Position numbers and translations under genes: made by a program. Source: Phascolarctobacterium sp. (GTDB lineage Bacteria; Bacillota; Negativicutes; Acidaminococcales; Acidaminococcaceae). From it: a stretch of DNA of 64,000 nt. Below, one piece after another: positions 34,469-44,100 of the stretch; the stretch's first letter is position 1; the number at the start of each line of letters is the position of its first letter. The stretch lies in NCBI GenBank assembly GCA_030531205.1, contig JAUNOC010000006.1, positions 37,553 to 101,552 of the forward strand. The letters run 5' to 3'. The notes beneath the pieces were generated by a model that made no database searches, was not told the origin of the DNA, and worked only from the letters and a program-made list of their open reading frames with translations.

Positions 34469-36480
34469 TGTTTAAGAAATTTAGTTTTTATAAGTTTACA
34501 ATTTTCATGATTCTTGTAGGTTTGCTAGCGGCAAGTTTGGTGCTCACTCCCCGTTTGGGATTGGAGATGAACAACAGAACTGTGGCACAAGCAATCAACT
34601 ATGAAGAATGTTATCAGTTGCTTAAGGCCTCCGGTAAATATACAACGGATGTGGAGGCCTATTTTGCTTTAGAAAATGACTTGATGCGGAATGTAAAAAA
34701 CTCCGGCGTCAATACCATTATTGTTCCTGATGCATCTTTGGAATCATTGTCCCGTACTGGTGCGGTGAACTTGGAAATTGCGGACGGGGTGGTGAGTGCT
34801 TACGAGACTCATTCAGATATTTTTGATGAAGTGGTCGCCGGGGCAAAGCGGCGCTATGGTAACAGGGTTCATGTTTATGGAGAGAGTCCATACCGGGTTT
34901 TGCAGTTTGATAAGAATATGCAGCCCTTCAGCCCGAATAACACAAAAATCAAATATGCACCCCAAGAATTACCATTGGGGATTATGAGTCATGAGTTGCG
35001 GAAGTTTTACAAATTGGGTTTCAATTTGGTGGTAGCACCACAAAATATTCCTAATCTTACGAAAAAGGATGTTGATGCTTATTTCATCAGATTAAAAAAT
35101 GCAGGTGTGCCAATTTATGCTATGATGCCACGTCATTATACAACCTTTGGGGGACCTGATTTATATGAATATGTGGCGGAACGGATGGAACGCCAATATT
35201 TTATTTTGCAGGAACATTACACACAATTGGGATTTTTTCCTTATGTTGGGCAGGAGGAATTAGTTAAAGCAAGATTTTATGATGCCATCAGGGCCTATAC
35301 TATTGACTGGCGTGAAATGAAGAAAATTACTTTTGAAGAAGCAGTAAGACGTTGGGCAATAGCGGATGATGAACGGCATATCCGTATGAATATTATTACT
35401 CCGTTCCTGCAGGGAAGTAATGATTTGTTGTCTTACAATTTGAACTATGTAAAAGAGATTACCAAAAGGGTGGAAGAACGTGGTTACAAGATTGGTTACG
35501 CCAGACCTTTGGAAGTATATTTTCCCAACCGGGTGGCTTTGATTCCCATTATTGCTGCCATTGTGGGTGCTTTTGTTTTGCTCTGTCAAATGCTGTTGAA
35601 CTGGACTTTCAGTACTTCTATTATGATGTGGGGTGTTATTACAGGGATATCCTTATTTGGTAATTTTGTTGCTTCCACCATTACACATCAGATGTTGGCA
35701 TTTATGGCGGCGGTGAGTTTTCCCACTTTAGCAATTTTGAGAATTACCGATATGTTGGACAGTTTGCAGGATGTACCGGTGTTTAAGATTTTGGCTAATG
35801 GTGCCATTTCTTTGGCACTTTGTGTTCTTTTCAGTTTGTGCGGGGCCTGTCTGTTGGGAGCCATACTTACGGATGCCAGGTTTTTATTGGAATTGGATTT
35901 TTATCGGGGTGTAAAATTAACCTTTGTTCTGCCTTTGATTTTTGTAGGCATTCTTTATTTGAAAAAATACGATATGTTAGGGTTCAGTGAATGTGTTACT
36001 TTTGGTGATTATTGGAACCGGGTAAAATATCTGTTCTACGAATGTTGCAATGTAAAAACCATTTTGAAGATTGCGGTTGGTCTTGTGATATTGGGGGCAG
36101 TAGCCTATGTTTTCATTGGCCGCACAGGTCACAGTTGGCAAATACCGGTACCTCAGTTTGAATTGACCATGCGTTACTGGCTGGAAGAACATATGTACGC
36201 AAGACCAAGAGCCAAAGAGTTTTTAATAGGTCATATTGCTTTTTTCTTTTTGGTGCTGGCTTATCACAAAAGTTGGCCTCGGGTAGCGGGGTTGATTTTA
36301 ACAGTATTGGCAGCTATTGGTCAGGTGTCTTTGGTGGAAACTTTCTGCCACATGCGTAGTCCTTTTGCCATGAGTGTTGCCCGTGCTTTAGGCGGTTATG
36401 CTTTCGGAGCCATTTTAGGGGCATTGCTGGTATGGGGATTTGTGAAGTTGAGAGAGATGAAAAATGGGAAAGAAGTATAG
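34468..36480 (+). CDS. DUF5693-like polytopic membrane protein
   Basis: 670 residues; ATG 34468 overlaps the prfB stop (TAATG). N-terminal membrane segment (about 10-28), then a large external domain (about 30-350) with NTIIVPDASLESLSRTG and HELRKFYKLGFNLVVAPQNI, then about seven membrane segments to the end. This matches the family always found just before csaB in Negativicutes and related Clostridia (DUF5693). The role is unknown; the setting (csaB, ftsEX, peptidoglycan hydrolase) suggests the cell envelope, perhaps polymer export or modification. It overlaps csaB by 17 bases. Confidence 0.8.
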   Translation: MFKKFSFYKFTIFMILVGLLAASLVLTPRLGLEMNNRTVAQAINYEECYQLLKASGKYTTDVEAYFALENDLMRNVKNSGVNTIIVPDASLESLSRTGAVNLEIADGVVSAYETHSDIFDEVVAGAKRRYGNRVHVYGESPYRVLQFDKNMQPFSPNNTKIKYAPQELPLGIMSHELRKFYKLGFNLVVAPQNIPNLTKKDVDAYFIRLKNAGVPIYAMMPRHYTTFGGPDLYEYVAERMERQYFILQEHYTQLGFFPYVGQEELVKARFYDAIRAYTIDWREMKKITFEEAVRRWAIADDERHIRMNIITPFLQGSNDLLSYNLNYVKEITKRVEERGYKIGYARPLEVYFPNRVALIPIIAAIVGAFVLLCQMLLNWTFSTSIMMWGVITGISLFGNFVASTITHQMLAFMAAVSFPTLAILRITDMLDSLQDVPVFKILANGAISLALCVLFSLCGACLLGAILTDARFLLELDFYRGVKLTFVLPLIFVGILYLKKYDMLGFSECVTFGDYWNRVKYLFYECCNVKTILKIAVGLVILGAVAYVFIGRTGHSWQIPVPQFELTMRYWLEEHMYARPRAKEFLIGHIAFFFLVLAYHKSWPRVAGLILTVLAAIGQVSLVETFCHMRSPFAMSVARALGGYAFGAILGALLVWGFVKLREMKNGKEV

Positions 36481-37549
36481 GGCAATCATTTCCGGTTACT
36501 ATGGTTTTCGTAATGCCGGGGACGAAGCCATTCTTACCGCCATGCTTAATAGTTTCAAATTGGTTTTGCCGGATATGGAATTTGTGGTGCTCAGCGGCGA
36601 CCCACATTACACCAGTATTAATCATGGGGTAACGAGTATTCACCGTTTCAGTTTTTGGCAGATTATAAAAGAAATTTTCAACTGCCATGTATTTATCAGC
36701 GGCGGGGGCAGTTTGCTGCAGGACAGTACCAGCAAGAGAAGTTTGCTGTATTATTTGTCTCTTATTTGGTTGGCAAACTTATTTAATAAACCAGTCATGC
36801 TCTATGCTCAAGGAATTGGGCCGATTCAAAGCGGGGTTCTGAAAAAAATAACTGGTTATGTTTTGAATAAAGTCAACTGTATTACGGTGCGGGATGTTGA
36901 ATCAAAAAAGTTTTTAGTAAGTTTAGGAATAGATGAAAACAGAATTAAGGTCACGGCGGATGTGGTGTTTCTGTTACCTAAAACTCAGTTACAGGATGGA
37001 AAAATATTATTGAACCGTTTTGGGGTGAGGCAGGAAAATGCTATCATTGGTGTGGCAGTACGTTCTTGGGGAAATGATGCTTATTTTGGAGCTTTGGTTG
37101 ATGCCTTAGATATTTTGGCAGACAGAGGTAAGCAAATTTTGCTTATACCATTTCAATATCCTTATGATATGGGATGTGTACGGAAACTGCAAAGGGCATT
37201 GCGTCATCCAGTAAAAATTTTGGACAAGGATTGTGATACGCAGGAAATGCTCAGCATTGTTGGTAATTTGGAAACAGTTATTGGCATGCGGCTCCACAGC
37301 TTGATTTTTGCGGCTGCTATGGGGGTCCCCTTCGTGGCTTTGGAATATGATCCCAAGGTTACAGGTTTTGTAGAAATGGTAGGCGGATGCTCTACAGGCA
37401 GTGTGGAAGCATTGACTACGGAAAAAATTCTTCAGGCCTATGAAGATTCTGGGAAAGTTCATGTGGACTTGGAGAAATATAAAAATTTAGCAAATGAGAA
37501 TAATAAATTGTTGCAAGCAATAGTGGAGAGGAGTGTGGTAAAGTGTTAA
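36464..37549 (+). CDS. csaB: Polysaccharide pyruvyl transferase CsaB
   Basis: 361 residues. It begins YRAIISGYYGFRNAGDEAIL and has HVFISGGGSLLQD, VMLYAQGIGPI and GMRLHSLIFAAAMGVPFVAL, the signature blocks of the PS_pyruv_trans family. CsaB adds ketal pyruvate to a secondary cell-wall polymer, which is the anchor for SLH-domain surface proteins; in Negativicutes SLH proteins link the outer membrane to peptidoglycan. It overlaps both neighbours, so expression is coupled. Confidence 0.92.
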   Translation: MGKKYRAIISGYYGFRNAGDEAILTAMLNSFKLVLPDMEFVVLSGDPHYTSINHGVTSIHRFSFWQIIKEIFNCHVFISGGGSLLQDSTSKRSLLYYLSLIWLANLFNKPVMLYAQGIGPIQSGVLKKITGYVLNKVNCITVRDVESKKFLVSLGIDENRIKVTADVVFLLPKTQLQDGKILLNRFGVRQENAIIGVAVRSWGNDAYFGALVDALDILADRGKQILLIPFQYPYDMGCVRKLQRALRHPVKILDKDCDTQEMLSIVGNLETVIGMRLHSLIFAAAMGVPFVALEYDPKVTGFVEMVGGCSTGSVEALTTEKILQAYEDSGKVHVDLEKYKNLANENNKLLQAIVERSVVKC

Positions 37550-38229
37550 AAATGGTAAATGTTTGCAAAACTTATAATGGGCAGGAATATGCCTTGTATA
37601 ACGTGAATTTGCATATAAAGCCGAAGGAATTTGTTTTTTTGGTTGGCCCCAGCGGCGCAGGTAAATCTACATTTATAAAACTGTTGTTTAAGGAAATTAA
37701 CCCTGAATCCGGGGATATTTTTGTGAATGGCATAAACATAAATGAATTGGAACATGATGATATCCCTGACTTAAGAAGATTGTTGGGAATTGTGTTTCAG
37801 GACTACCGCCTTTTGCCGGACCGCACTGTGTATGAAAATGTTGCATTTGCCATGCGGGTTATTGAAGCACCTTCGTCCATTATTCGCAGACGGGTTATGC
37901 ATGTGCTTGATTTGGTTGGTTTGAGAGAAAAAGCCAATAGTAAGACCACAGAACTTTCCGGTGGTGAGCAGCAGAGGGTGGCTATTGCCAGGGCAGTAGT
38001 GAACGATCCGAAAATACTTATTGCAGACGAACCGACGGGAAACTTGGACCCTGAAACAAAATGGGATATTATGAGAATATTTCAGCAAATAAATGATTCT
38101 GGAGCAACCATTATTATGGCAACTCACGATGAAGACATTGTCAATAATTTGAATAAAAGGGTTATTGGCATTGACAGGGGCAGGGTTGTAAGGGATCAGA
38201 AAAGAGGCGGCTATGATTATCAATACTGA
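37543..38229 (+). CDS. ftsE: Cell-division ATP-binding protein FtsE
   Basis: 228 residues from GTG 37543 (7-base overlap with csaB). Walker A GPSGAGKSTF, signature [15 protein letters not shown], Walker B ILIADEPTGNLD and switch His in MATHDEDIV. Together with FtsX it is a mechanotransmitter that activates peptidoglycan hydrolases at the division site rather than a transporter. Unlike some FtsE proteins it has a short C-terminal tail. Confidence 0.95.
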   Translation: MLKMVNVCKTYNGQEYALYNVNLHIKPKEFVFLVGPSGAGKSTFIKLLFKEINPESGDIFVNGININELEHDDIPDLRRLLGIVFQDYRLLPDRTVYENVAFAMRVIEAPSSIIRRRVMHVLDLVGLREKANSKTTELSGGEQQRVAIARAVVNDPKILIADEPTGNLDPETKWDIMRIFQQINDSGATIIMATHDEDIVNNLNKRVIGIDRGRVVRDQKRGGYDYQY

Positions 38230-39127
38230 TTTTATACGCCGGATTAAATGGCGGAACTTTGTTTATTTTGCACAGGAAACATTTAAATCATTAAAAAGAA
38301 ATGGTTTTATGACAGTGGCATCCATTAGCACGGTAACTGTTTCTGTGTTGATTTTGGGTAGTTTTCTGTTGTTGTTTATCAACAGTAATCACATTGCCAG
38401 CCATTTGGAAAATTCTGTACAGATTTCCGTGTATATGAAGAATGATACTAGGGAAGACCAGATTAATATTATTGGCTCAGAAATAGCGGCTCTGCCGGGG
38501 GTAACGGAAATCAAGACCGTTTCCAAAGAAGAAGCAATGGAACGGTTCAAAAAACGTTTGGGTGAGAATGCAGGTATTTTGGATGCATTAGAAGACAATC
38601 CATTGCCGTATTCCTTTGATGTGCATGTGGATACGCCGGAACGCATTACAGAAATCATTCCCAAGATACAGGGGATGAGGCATGTGGAAACTGCACGTTA
38701 TGGCAAAGAAGTGGTAGAGCAACTATTTCAATTTACGAAAGTGTTGCGGTATGGAGGGATACTTTTGATTTGCCTGATGGCTTTGGGAACTTTGTTTATT
38801 ATTGTCAATACCATTCGCTTGACTGTGTTTGCCAGACGCAGGGAAATCAGTATTATGAAATATGTAGGTGCTACGGATTGGTTTATCCGTTGGCCTTTTA
38901 TGCTTGAAGGAATTACCATTGGTGTTTTAGGTGCTGTTTTAAGTGCGGTGCTTTTACAGATAGGTTATGGTGCAGTTATCACTAAAATTCAGTCCGCTTT
39001 GGCATTTTTGCCGATTATGGGGAAATGGCCTTTGATGATATGGCTTTGGTTGTTACTGCTATTTATTGGCGGCGGTATTGGGGCTTTAGGTTCTTATATT
39101 TCGTTAAGAAAATTTTTGCAGGTGTGA
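38213..39127 (+). CDS. ftsX: Cell-division membrane protein FtsX
   Basis: 304 residues, four membrane segments: one near 38-58, then an external domain (VQISVYMKNDTREDQINII, PYSFDVHVDTPERI), and three at the C-terminal half (about 178-200, 225-245, 275-295). It overlaps ftsE by 17 bases. Its external loop should contact the murein hydrolase encoded next, as FtsX does with EnvC or PcsB. Confidence 0.95.
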   Translation: MIINTDFIRRIKWRNFVYFAQETFKSLKRNGFMTVASISTVTVSVLILGSFLLLFINSNHIASHLENSVQISVYMKNDTREDQINIIGSEIAALPGVTEIKTVSKEEAMERFKKRLGENAGILDALEDNPLPYSFDVHVDTPERITEIIPKIQGMRHVETARYGKEVVEQLFQFTKVLRYGGILLICLMALGTLFIIVNTIRLTVFARRREISIMKYVGATDWFIRWPFMLEGITIGVLGAVLSAVLLQIGYGAVITKIQSALAFLPIMGKWPLMIWLWLLLLFIGGGIGALGSYISLRKFLQV

Positions 39128-39138
39128 AAGGAGCGTTC

Positions 39139-40293
39139 ATGCTGAAAAAGATTGTGGCGGCATTGATGATTGCCTTGTTCAGCTGCAATTTCATTGGTAT
39201 TGGGTTGGTACATGCTGATGAAATTGATGATGCCAAGGCACGCAAAACAGAAATAGACCGCCAAATTCAAGAAGCAAAAAAACGACATAATGAGGCAAGA
39301 CGCAGGGCAGAACGCGCTTCCAGTGATTTCAAGTCAGTTGTCAATAAATTGGGAAACTTGCAAAAGCGTTCCGTTGCCTTGAAAAATAGAGAAGGCGAAT
39401 TAGAGGTTAGTTTGAAGGACAATGCGGTCAAATTGGCTTTAAAAAAAGACGAGTTCAATGAGAGAAAACATATTTATCGTAAGCGCCTAAGAGATATCTA
39501 TATGTCGGGACAAGTCAATTATTTAGATGTGCTTTTGGGGGCCCAGGACTTTGGCGATTTTGTTGGCAGAATGTATCTTTTGGAAAAGGTTGTTACCCGA
39601 GATATTGATATGCTTCGGGAAATCAATGCTACCGTGAAAGAAATTAAGGAACGCACGGAACGTCAGACAAGAGAATTGGCAGAGAACAAGGCAAATCAGG
39701 AGCAGATTGCCAAAGCTAAAGAGGAAATGACGGAACTGAGATCACAACGGGAAAAACTTTTAGCGGCGGCAGAGGACGAAGAACTTAAGGAAGAAACCCA
39801 ATATAACAAATTGATTGAAACCAGTGAAAGAATTACGCAAATGCTTCGGGAAATGGAAAAAGCCAATCCCCAGCGTTTTGCTGACAAGGCGGATAATTTG
39901 ATTTGGCCTGCCTGTGGTGTAATTACCTCTTATGCCGGATGGCGTGTACATCCTGTTTTTGGTACAACCAAATATCATTCCGGTATGGATATTGCGGTGG
40001 ATTATTACACACCCATTAAAGCGGCCAACCGTGGTTCTATAAGTTATGCAGGATGGATGAATGGTTATGGTTATACTGTAATGATTGACCATGGTGAGGG
40101 CTTGGTAACTCTCTATGCTCATTGCAGTTCCATAAAGTGCAACGAAGGCGATTTTGTACATCAGGGGGATGTGGTGGCACTTTCCGGCGCAACAGGTTGG
40201 GCAACGGGCCCTCACTTGCATTTTGAAGTGCGTTTGCATGGTGACATAGTTGACCCGTTGAACTATATCAGTGAGAAAGATAACATATACTAA
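39139..40293 (+). CDS. EnvC/PcsB-like murein hydrolase activator (M23 domain)
   Basis: 384 residues from ATG 39139 with AAAGGAGCG upstream. Signal peptide (about 1-28, ending LVHA), a long coiled coil (about 30-245), then a LytM/M23 domain with FGTTKYHSGMDIAV, YGYTVMIDHGEGLVTLYAHC and HLHFEV. The zinc-binding His/Asp and HxH residues are present, so it may itself be an active endopeptidase. The coiled coil plus position after ftsX fits an FtsEX-controlled cell-separation enzyme. Confidence 0.92.
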   Translation: MLKKIVAALMIALFSCNFIGIGLVHADEIDDAKARKTEIDRQIQEAKKRHNEARRRAERASSDFKSVVNKLGNLQKRSVALKNREGELEVSLKDNAVKLALKKDEFNERKHIYRKRLRDIYMSGQVNYLDVLLGAQDFGDFVGRMYLLEKVVTRDIDMLREINATVKEIKERTERQTRELAENKANQEQIAKAKEEMTELRSQREKLLAAAEDEELKEETQYNKLIETSERITQMLREMEKANPQRFADKADNLIWPACGVITSYAGWRVHPVFGTTKYHSGMDIAVDYYTPIKAANRGSISYAGWMNGYGYTVMIDHGEGLVTLYAHCSSIKCNEGDFVHQGDVVALSGATGWATGPHLHFEVRLHGDIVDPLNYISEKDNIY

Positions 40294-41450
40294 TGGATTT
40301 TAATTGGAAAAAACTAACTCCATATTGCATCGGTGCTTTGGGCGGGTTCATTTTCGCCATCATATTTATGGCGGCACAGATTAGAAGCATTACGGGGGAT
40401 GCCTTGGAATCCGCCAAATTTATTTATGCTTTAGGTATGCTCCGTCATCATTTTGTCGGCGAACTGGACGATGCCAAACTTTATCGTGGAGCCATCAGCG
40501 GTTTGCTGAAAGGCACGGGAGATCCTTACACCGTATTTTTAGATGAGAAGGATTTTGCCGCTTTGGAAGAAATGAGAACAGGCGGTTTTGGTGGTATTGG
40601 TGTGGTCTTTGGCAAAAGAGGTGATGATTATGTTATTATTTCCGTTTTGGAAGATAACCCCGGTGCAAAAGCAGGTGTGAAACCCGGTGAAAAAATTATT
40701 GGAGTGAACGGCAAACCCACAAAAGTTATGCACATGGACGAGGTGGCTTATGCCATCCGTGGAGAAGTTGGCACGGTGGTGGAAGTTACTTTGCTGGATA
40801 AAAATAACAAGGAGCGAAACGTTAAAATTACCCGGGGTATGATTAAGGCACCCAGTGTTATTGGCAAGCCCTTGGATGGAACTAATAAAAAAATTGGCTA
40901 TATCCGTATCGGTCAATTTAATGATAACACAGCACAGGATTTCAAAAATGAGTTATATAAACTTGCTAATGATGGTATGCAGGGTTTGATTTTAGATTTG
41001 CGGTATAACCCGGGGGGACTGTTGGACCAGGCAATTTTGGTATGTCAGCAGTTGGTGCCTAAGGGAGTAATTGTCAGCACCATTACTAAATCAGGTAATG
41101 AGCAGGTGGCAAAATCTAATTTGGAAAAAGTCCGTTGGCCCTTGGTTGTTTTGGTGAATGAAGGCAGTGCCAGTGCCAGTGAAGTTGTGGCAGGTGCGGT
41201 GAAGGACACTAAAGCAGGTGTATTGATTGGGACAAAGACCTTTGGCAAGGGCAGTGTCCAGGCGGTATATCCCTTGGGTGATGCTAATACGGGAATGAAA
41301 GTAACCATTGCCAAGTATTACACCCCCAGCGGAGTTTGTATTAATGATATTGGTATTGAGCCGGATATTAAGGTAGAGATTCCTGATACGGCGAAAGAGG
41401 ATTTGCAGTTGAAGGCGGGGAAGGAATATCTGTTGAAAGGGCTAAAATGA
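40293..41450 (+). CDS. ctpA: S41-family carboxy-terminal processing protease
   Basis: 385 residues; the ATG overlaps the upstream stop. An N-terminal membrane anchor (about 10-30), a PDZ domain (GGFGGIGVVFGKRGDDYVII to about 185) and the protease core with the catalytic Ser in NEGSASASEVVAGA and Lys in TKTFGKGSVQAV. It cleaves near C-termini of envelope proteins; CtpA homologues often regulate murein hydrolases, which fits the gene just upstream. Confidence 0.94.
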   Translation: MDFNWKKLTPYCIGALGGFIFAIIFMAAQIRSITGDALESAKFIYALGMLRHHFVGELDDAKLYRGAISGLLKGTGDPYTVFLDEKDFAALEEMRTGGFGGIGVVFGKRGDDYVIISVLEDNPGAKAGVKPGEKIIGVNGKPTKVMHMDEVAYAIRGEVGTVVEVTLLDKNNKERNVKITRGMIKAPSVIGKPLDGTNKKIGYIRIGQFNDNTAQDFKNELYKLANDGMQGLILDLRYNPGGLLDQAILVCQQLVPKGVIVSTITKSGNEQVAKSNLEKVRWPLVVLVNEGSASASEVVAGAVKDTKAGVLIGTKTFGKGSVQAVYPLGDANTGMKVTIAKYYTPSGVCINDIGIEPDIKVEIPDTAKEDLQLKAGKEYLLKGLK

Positions 41451-42277
41451 TTTTAATTAAAAATCTCAAACATATTTATAAGGACAGCCAGAATCAGGAA
41501 GTTGAGGCCCTGAAGGATATTAATCTGGAAATTGCGGACGGAGAATTTGTGGCTATTATTGGCGCTAACGGTTGTGGCAAAAGTACTCTTGCCAAACACC
41601 TTAACGGACTGTTATTGCCTACGGAAGGTGAAGTTTCGGTGGATGGGTTGAACACTGCGGATATGGATAATCTCTTTCAAATCCGTCAGAAAGTGGGAAT
41701 GGTTTTTCAAAACCCTGATAACCAAATTGTAGCGGCAGTAGTTGAAGAAGATGTGGCCTTTGGCCCTGAAAATATTGGTGTACCCAGTGAAGAAATTTTG
41801 GAACGGGTGAATAATGCTTTGATGGCAGTGGATATGTTGCCATATGCCAAGCACGCCCCCCATCGTCTCAGTGGCGGACAAAAACAAAGGGTGGCAGTGG
41901 CAGGCATTTTGGCACTGGAGCCGAAATATATCGTGTGGGATGAGCCCACTGCTATGCTGGACCCCGCAGGCCGCAGGGAAGTGTTGCATACCGCCCTTCG
42001 CCTAAATAAGGAAAAGCATATTACTATGATTTATATTACCCACTATATGACGGAGGCACTTCAGGCGGACAGGGTGATTGTTATGAGCAGGGGCAGTGTG
42101 GTGATGCAGGGCAGTCCCAAGGAAATTTTCAGCCAAAATAAATTGCTGGAGAAATATTCTTTGGAAGCACCATTGGCAGTCCGTATGAGTGATAAACTGC
42201 GTCAGCGTGGGGCAAAACTGTCGGAACAAATTATTACAAATCAGGAGTTGGCAGAAGGTTTATGTCCATCAAATTAA
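41447..42277 (+). CDS. ecfA1: Energy-coupling factor transporter ATP-binding protein EcfA1
   Basis: 276 residues; ATG 41447 overlaps the ctpA stop. Walker A GANGCGKSTL, Q-loop VFQNPDNQIV (typical of EcfA), signature LSGGQKQRVAVAG, Walker B YIVWDEPTAMLD. One of two different ATPases of the shared ECF module that imports vitamins and metals with interchangeable S components; none is in this window. Confidence 0.94.
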   Translation: MILIKNLKHIYKDSQNQEVEALKDINLEIADGEFVAIIGANGCGKSTLAKHLNGLLLPTEGEVSVDGLNTADMDNLFQIRQKVGMVFQNPDNQIVAAVVEEDVAFGPENIGVPSEEILERVNNALMAVDMLPYAKHAPHRLSGGQKQRVAVAGILALEPKYIVWDEPTAMLDPAGRREVLHTALRLNKEKHITMIYITHYMTEALQADRVIVMSRGSVVMQGSPKEIFSQNKLLEKYSLEAPLAVRMSDKLRQRGAKLSEQIITNQELAEGLCPSN

Positions 42278-43074
42278 ACAATGTTTCATTTACATATATG
42301 AGCGGTACCACTATGGCACATCAGGCCTTGCGGGATATTACCCTGGAAATAAAGAAGGGTGAAATTGTGGCTTTGGTGGGGCACACGGGCAGTGGCAAAA
42401 GCACCCTTATTCAAATTATGAAAGGACTTTTGCATCCTGATGCTGGGCAGGTAACCGTGGAAGACGGAGAAGTGGGCATGGTTTTCCAATACCCTGAGGC
42501 ACAACTCTTTGCGGAAACTGTGTATGAAGACATTGCCTTTGGCCCACGCAATCAACAAAAATCACCAGAGCAAGTTGATGTAGCGGTGAAGAATGCTTTG
42601 CAATTTGTAGGGTTGGATTTTGATGAGTTTTCCCAAAGGAACCCTCTGCGGTTAAGCGGCGGACAAATGCGGCGGGTGGCCATTGCGGGAGTGATTGCTA
42701 TGGAGCCGGATTATCTCATTTTGGATGAGCCGTCTTCCGGCCTTGACCCATTGGGAAGGCATAACCTATTTGCTAAAATTATGGCGCTTTATAAAGAAAA
42801 AAGTCCTGCGGTGATTTTGGTTACACACAGCATGGAAGAGGCGGCAACCTATGCTAACCGAATGATAGTTATGGAAGAAGGTGCAATTCTTTTTGACGGC
42901 AAACCGGCACAGGTTTTCACGGAACACCGTGAGGAACTTTTGAATTTGGGATTGGAAGAGCCGGAGGTCTATCAACTGCATTATCTTTTGGCAAACAGAG
43001 GTATGCAACTGCCGATGGTGCAGGACGAAGAGCAATTATTCAAAGAAATTAAAACAGCAAAGGGGTGGCGGTAA
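42262..43074 (+). CDS. ecfA2: Energy-coupling factor transporter ATP-binding protein EcfA2
   Basis: 270 residues; starts inside the end of ecfA1 (16-base overlap). Walker A GHTGSGKSTL, Q-loop VFQYPEAQLF, signature LSGGQMRRVAIAG, Walker B YLILDEPSSGLD. The VFQYPEAQLFAETVYEDIAF segment is characteristic of EcfA2. It pairs with EcfA1 and EcfT. Confidence 0.94.
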   Translation: MSIKLNNVSFTYMSGTTMAHQALRDITLEIKKGEIVALVGHTGSGKSTLIQIMKGLLHPDAGQVTVEDGEVGMVFQYPEAQLFAETVYEDIAFGPRNQQKSPEQVDVAVKNALQFVGLDFDEFSQRNPLRLSGGQMRRVAIAGVIAMEPDYLILDEPSSGLDPLGRHNLFAKIMALYKEKSPAVILVTHSMEEAATYANRMIVMEEGAILFDGKPAQVFTEHREELLNLGLEEPEVYQLHYLLANRGMQLPMVQDEEQLFKEIKTAKGWR

Positions 43075-43874
43075 TGCTGGGCGAAATTATGTTGGGGCAA
43101 TATTTTCCGGGCAACAGCTTTGTCCACGGACTTGACCCCAGAACGAAACTTATAGCTACTCTCATATACATTGTTGTCATCTTTTTGGCAAAAACACCTT
43201 TGATGTATGGTATCTTGGTGGCCTTTGGCATTTTGGTGGTATTGCTCAGCCGTCTGCCCATAATGATGGTGGTACGGTCATTAAAACCCGTGTGGCTGAT
43301 TGTAGCAATCACCTTTGTAATTCACGCTTTTACCTATCCCGGAACGGAAATACTTTGGCAATGGAAATTTATGAAGATTACCCAGGAAGGATTGGAACTG
43401 GGAACAAAAATGTCTTTTCGCCTGACCCTGCTTTTACTTTTTAGCAGTGTATTAACATTTACCACATCCCCCATTGTATTGACGGACGGCATTGAAAAAC
43501 TTTTACGCCCCTTGAAATGTATTGGGGTACCAGCTCACGAAATTGCCATGATGATGACTATTGCCCTGCGGTTTATTCCCACACTCTTGGAAGAAACGGA
43601 CAGGATTATGAAAGCACAAAAGGCAAGAGGAGCGGACTTTGGCAAGGGGAACTTGGTAAAACGGATTAAAAATACTTTGCCGCTTTTAGTGCCGCTTTTT
43701 GTTAGTGCCTTTCGTAGGGCAGATGAACTGGCAACGGCTATGGAGGCAAGGTGTTATAGGGGCGAGGAAGGACGGACGAGGATGTACGAACTTGCCTATC
43801 GCAAAGAGGATTATTTAACATTTATTTTTATGATTGTATTTTTGATGATGATTGTGGGGATGAGATTCTTATAA
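43074..43874 (+). CDS. ecfT: Energy-coupling factor transporter transmembrane protein EcfT
   Basis: 266 residues from ATG 43074 (TAATG overlap with ecfA2, AAAGGGG upstream); GTG 43065 is an alternative. About five membrane segments, HGLDPRTKLIATLIYIV near the N-terminus and the two coupling helices AQKARGADF and MEARCYRGEEGRTRM that contact the ATPases. It completes the ECF module and ends the long secA-to-ecfT gene run. Confidence 0.93.
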   Translation: MLGEIMLGQYFPGNSFVHGLDPRTKLIATLIYIVVIFLAKTPLMYGILVAFGILVVLLSRLPIMMVVRSLKPVWLIVAITFVIHAFTYPGTEILWQWKFMKITQEGLELGTKMSFRLTLLLLFSSVLTFTTSPIVLTDGIEKLLRPLKCIGVPAHEIAMMMTIALRFIPTLLEETDRIMKAQKARGADFGKGNLVKRIKNTLPLLVPLFVSAFRRADELATAMEARCYRGEEGRTRMYELAYRKEDYLTFIFMIVFLMMIVGMRFL

Positions 43875-43887
43875 TTTAGTAATGAGT

Positions 43888-43930
43888 AATTATGGTAAAA
43901 TATTCCGGTGATTAGAATCGGGTTTCAGGA
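43888..43930 (+). repeat. Family A repeat, locus 8 (left arm) with family C word
   Basis: TAATTATGGTAAAATATTCC then GGTGATTAGAATCGGGTTTC and AGGAAAGTCGGCATAGTGAG. No right arm; the family B element follows at 43950. Confidence 0.65.
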
Positions 43931-43949
43931 AAGTCGGCATAGTGAGAAC

Positions 43950-44012
43950 GCTTGCCCTCTTTGTAAAGAGGGTGGATTGCCTAAAGGAACATAGAAGGGC
44001 AAGACGGGTGAT
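43950..44012 (+). repeat. Family B two-hairpin element, copy 1
   Basis: Hairpin 1 CCCTCTTTGTAAAGAGGG, then TGGA, then hairpin 2 TTGCC ... GGCAA with the 16-base loop TAAAGGAACATAGAAG, then GACGGGTGATT. The same plan occurs at 44421-44484 and 63826-63890. Confidence 0.75.
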
Positions 44013-44017
44013 TTTAC

Positions 44018-44042
44018 AGTTCGCATTAAGCGGACTTTTTTA
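44018..44042 (+). terminator. Probable terminator after the ecf operon
   Basis: AGTTCGC, loop ATTAA, GCGGACT followed by TTTTT. It lies 144 bases after ecfT, behind repeat copies A-8 and B-1. Confidence 0.65.
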
Positions 44043-44100
44043 TTTTGCTTCGCTTTTCACTCACCGTTAAAAAGCATTCAAAACAGCAAAATCTAATTTC

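Noticed and set aside
41300..41450. A riboswitch controlling the ecf genes
   Set aside because: ecfA1 overlaps the ctpA stop codon, leaving no leader for a riboswitch.
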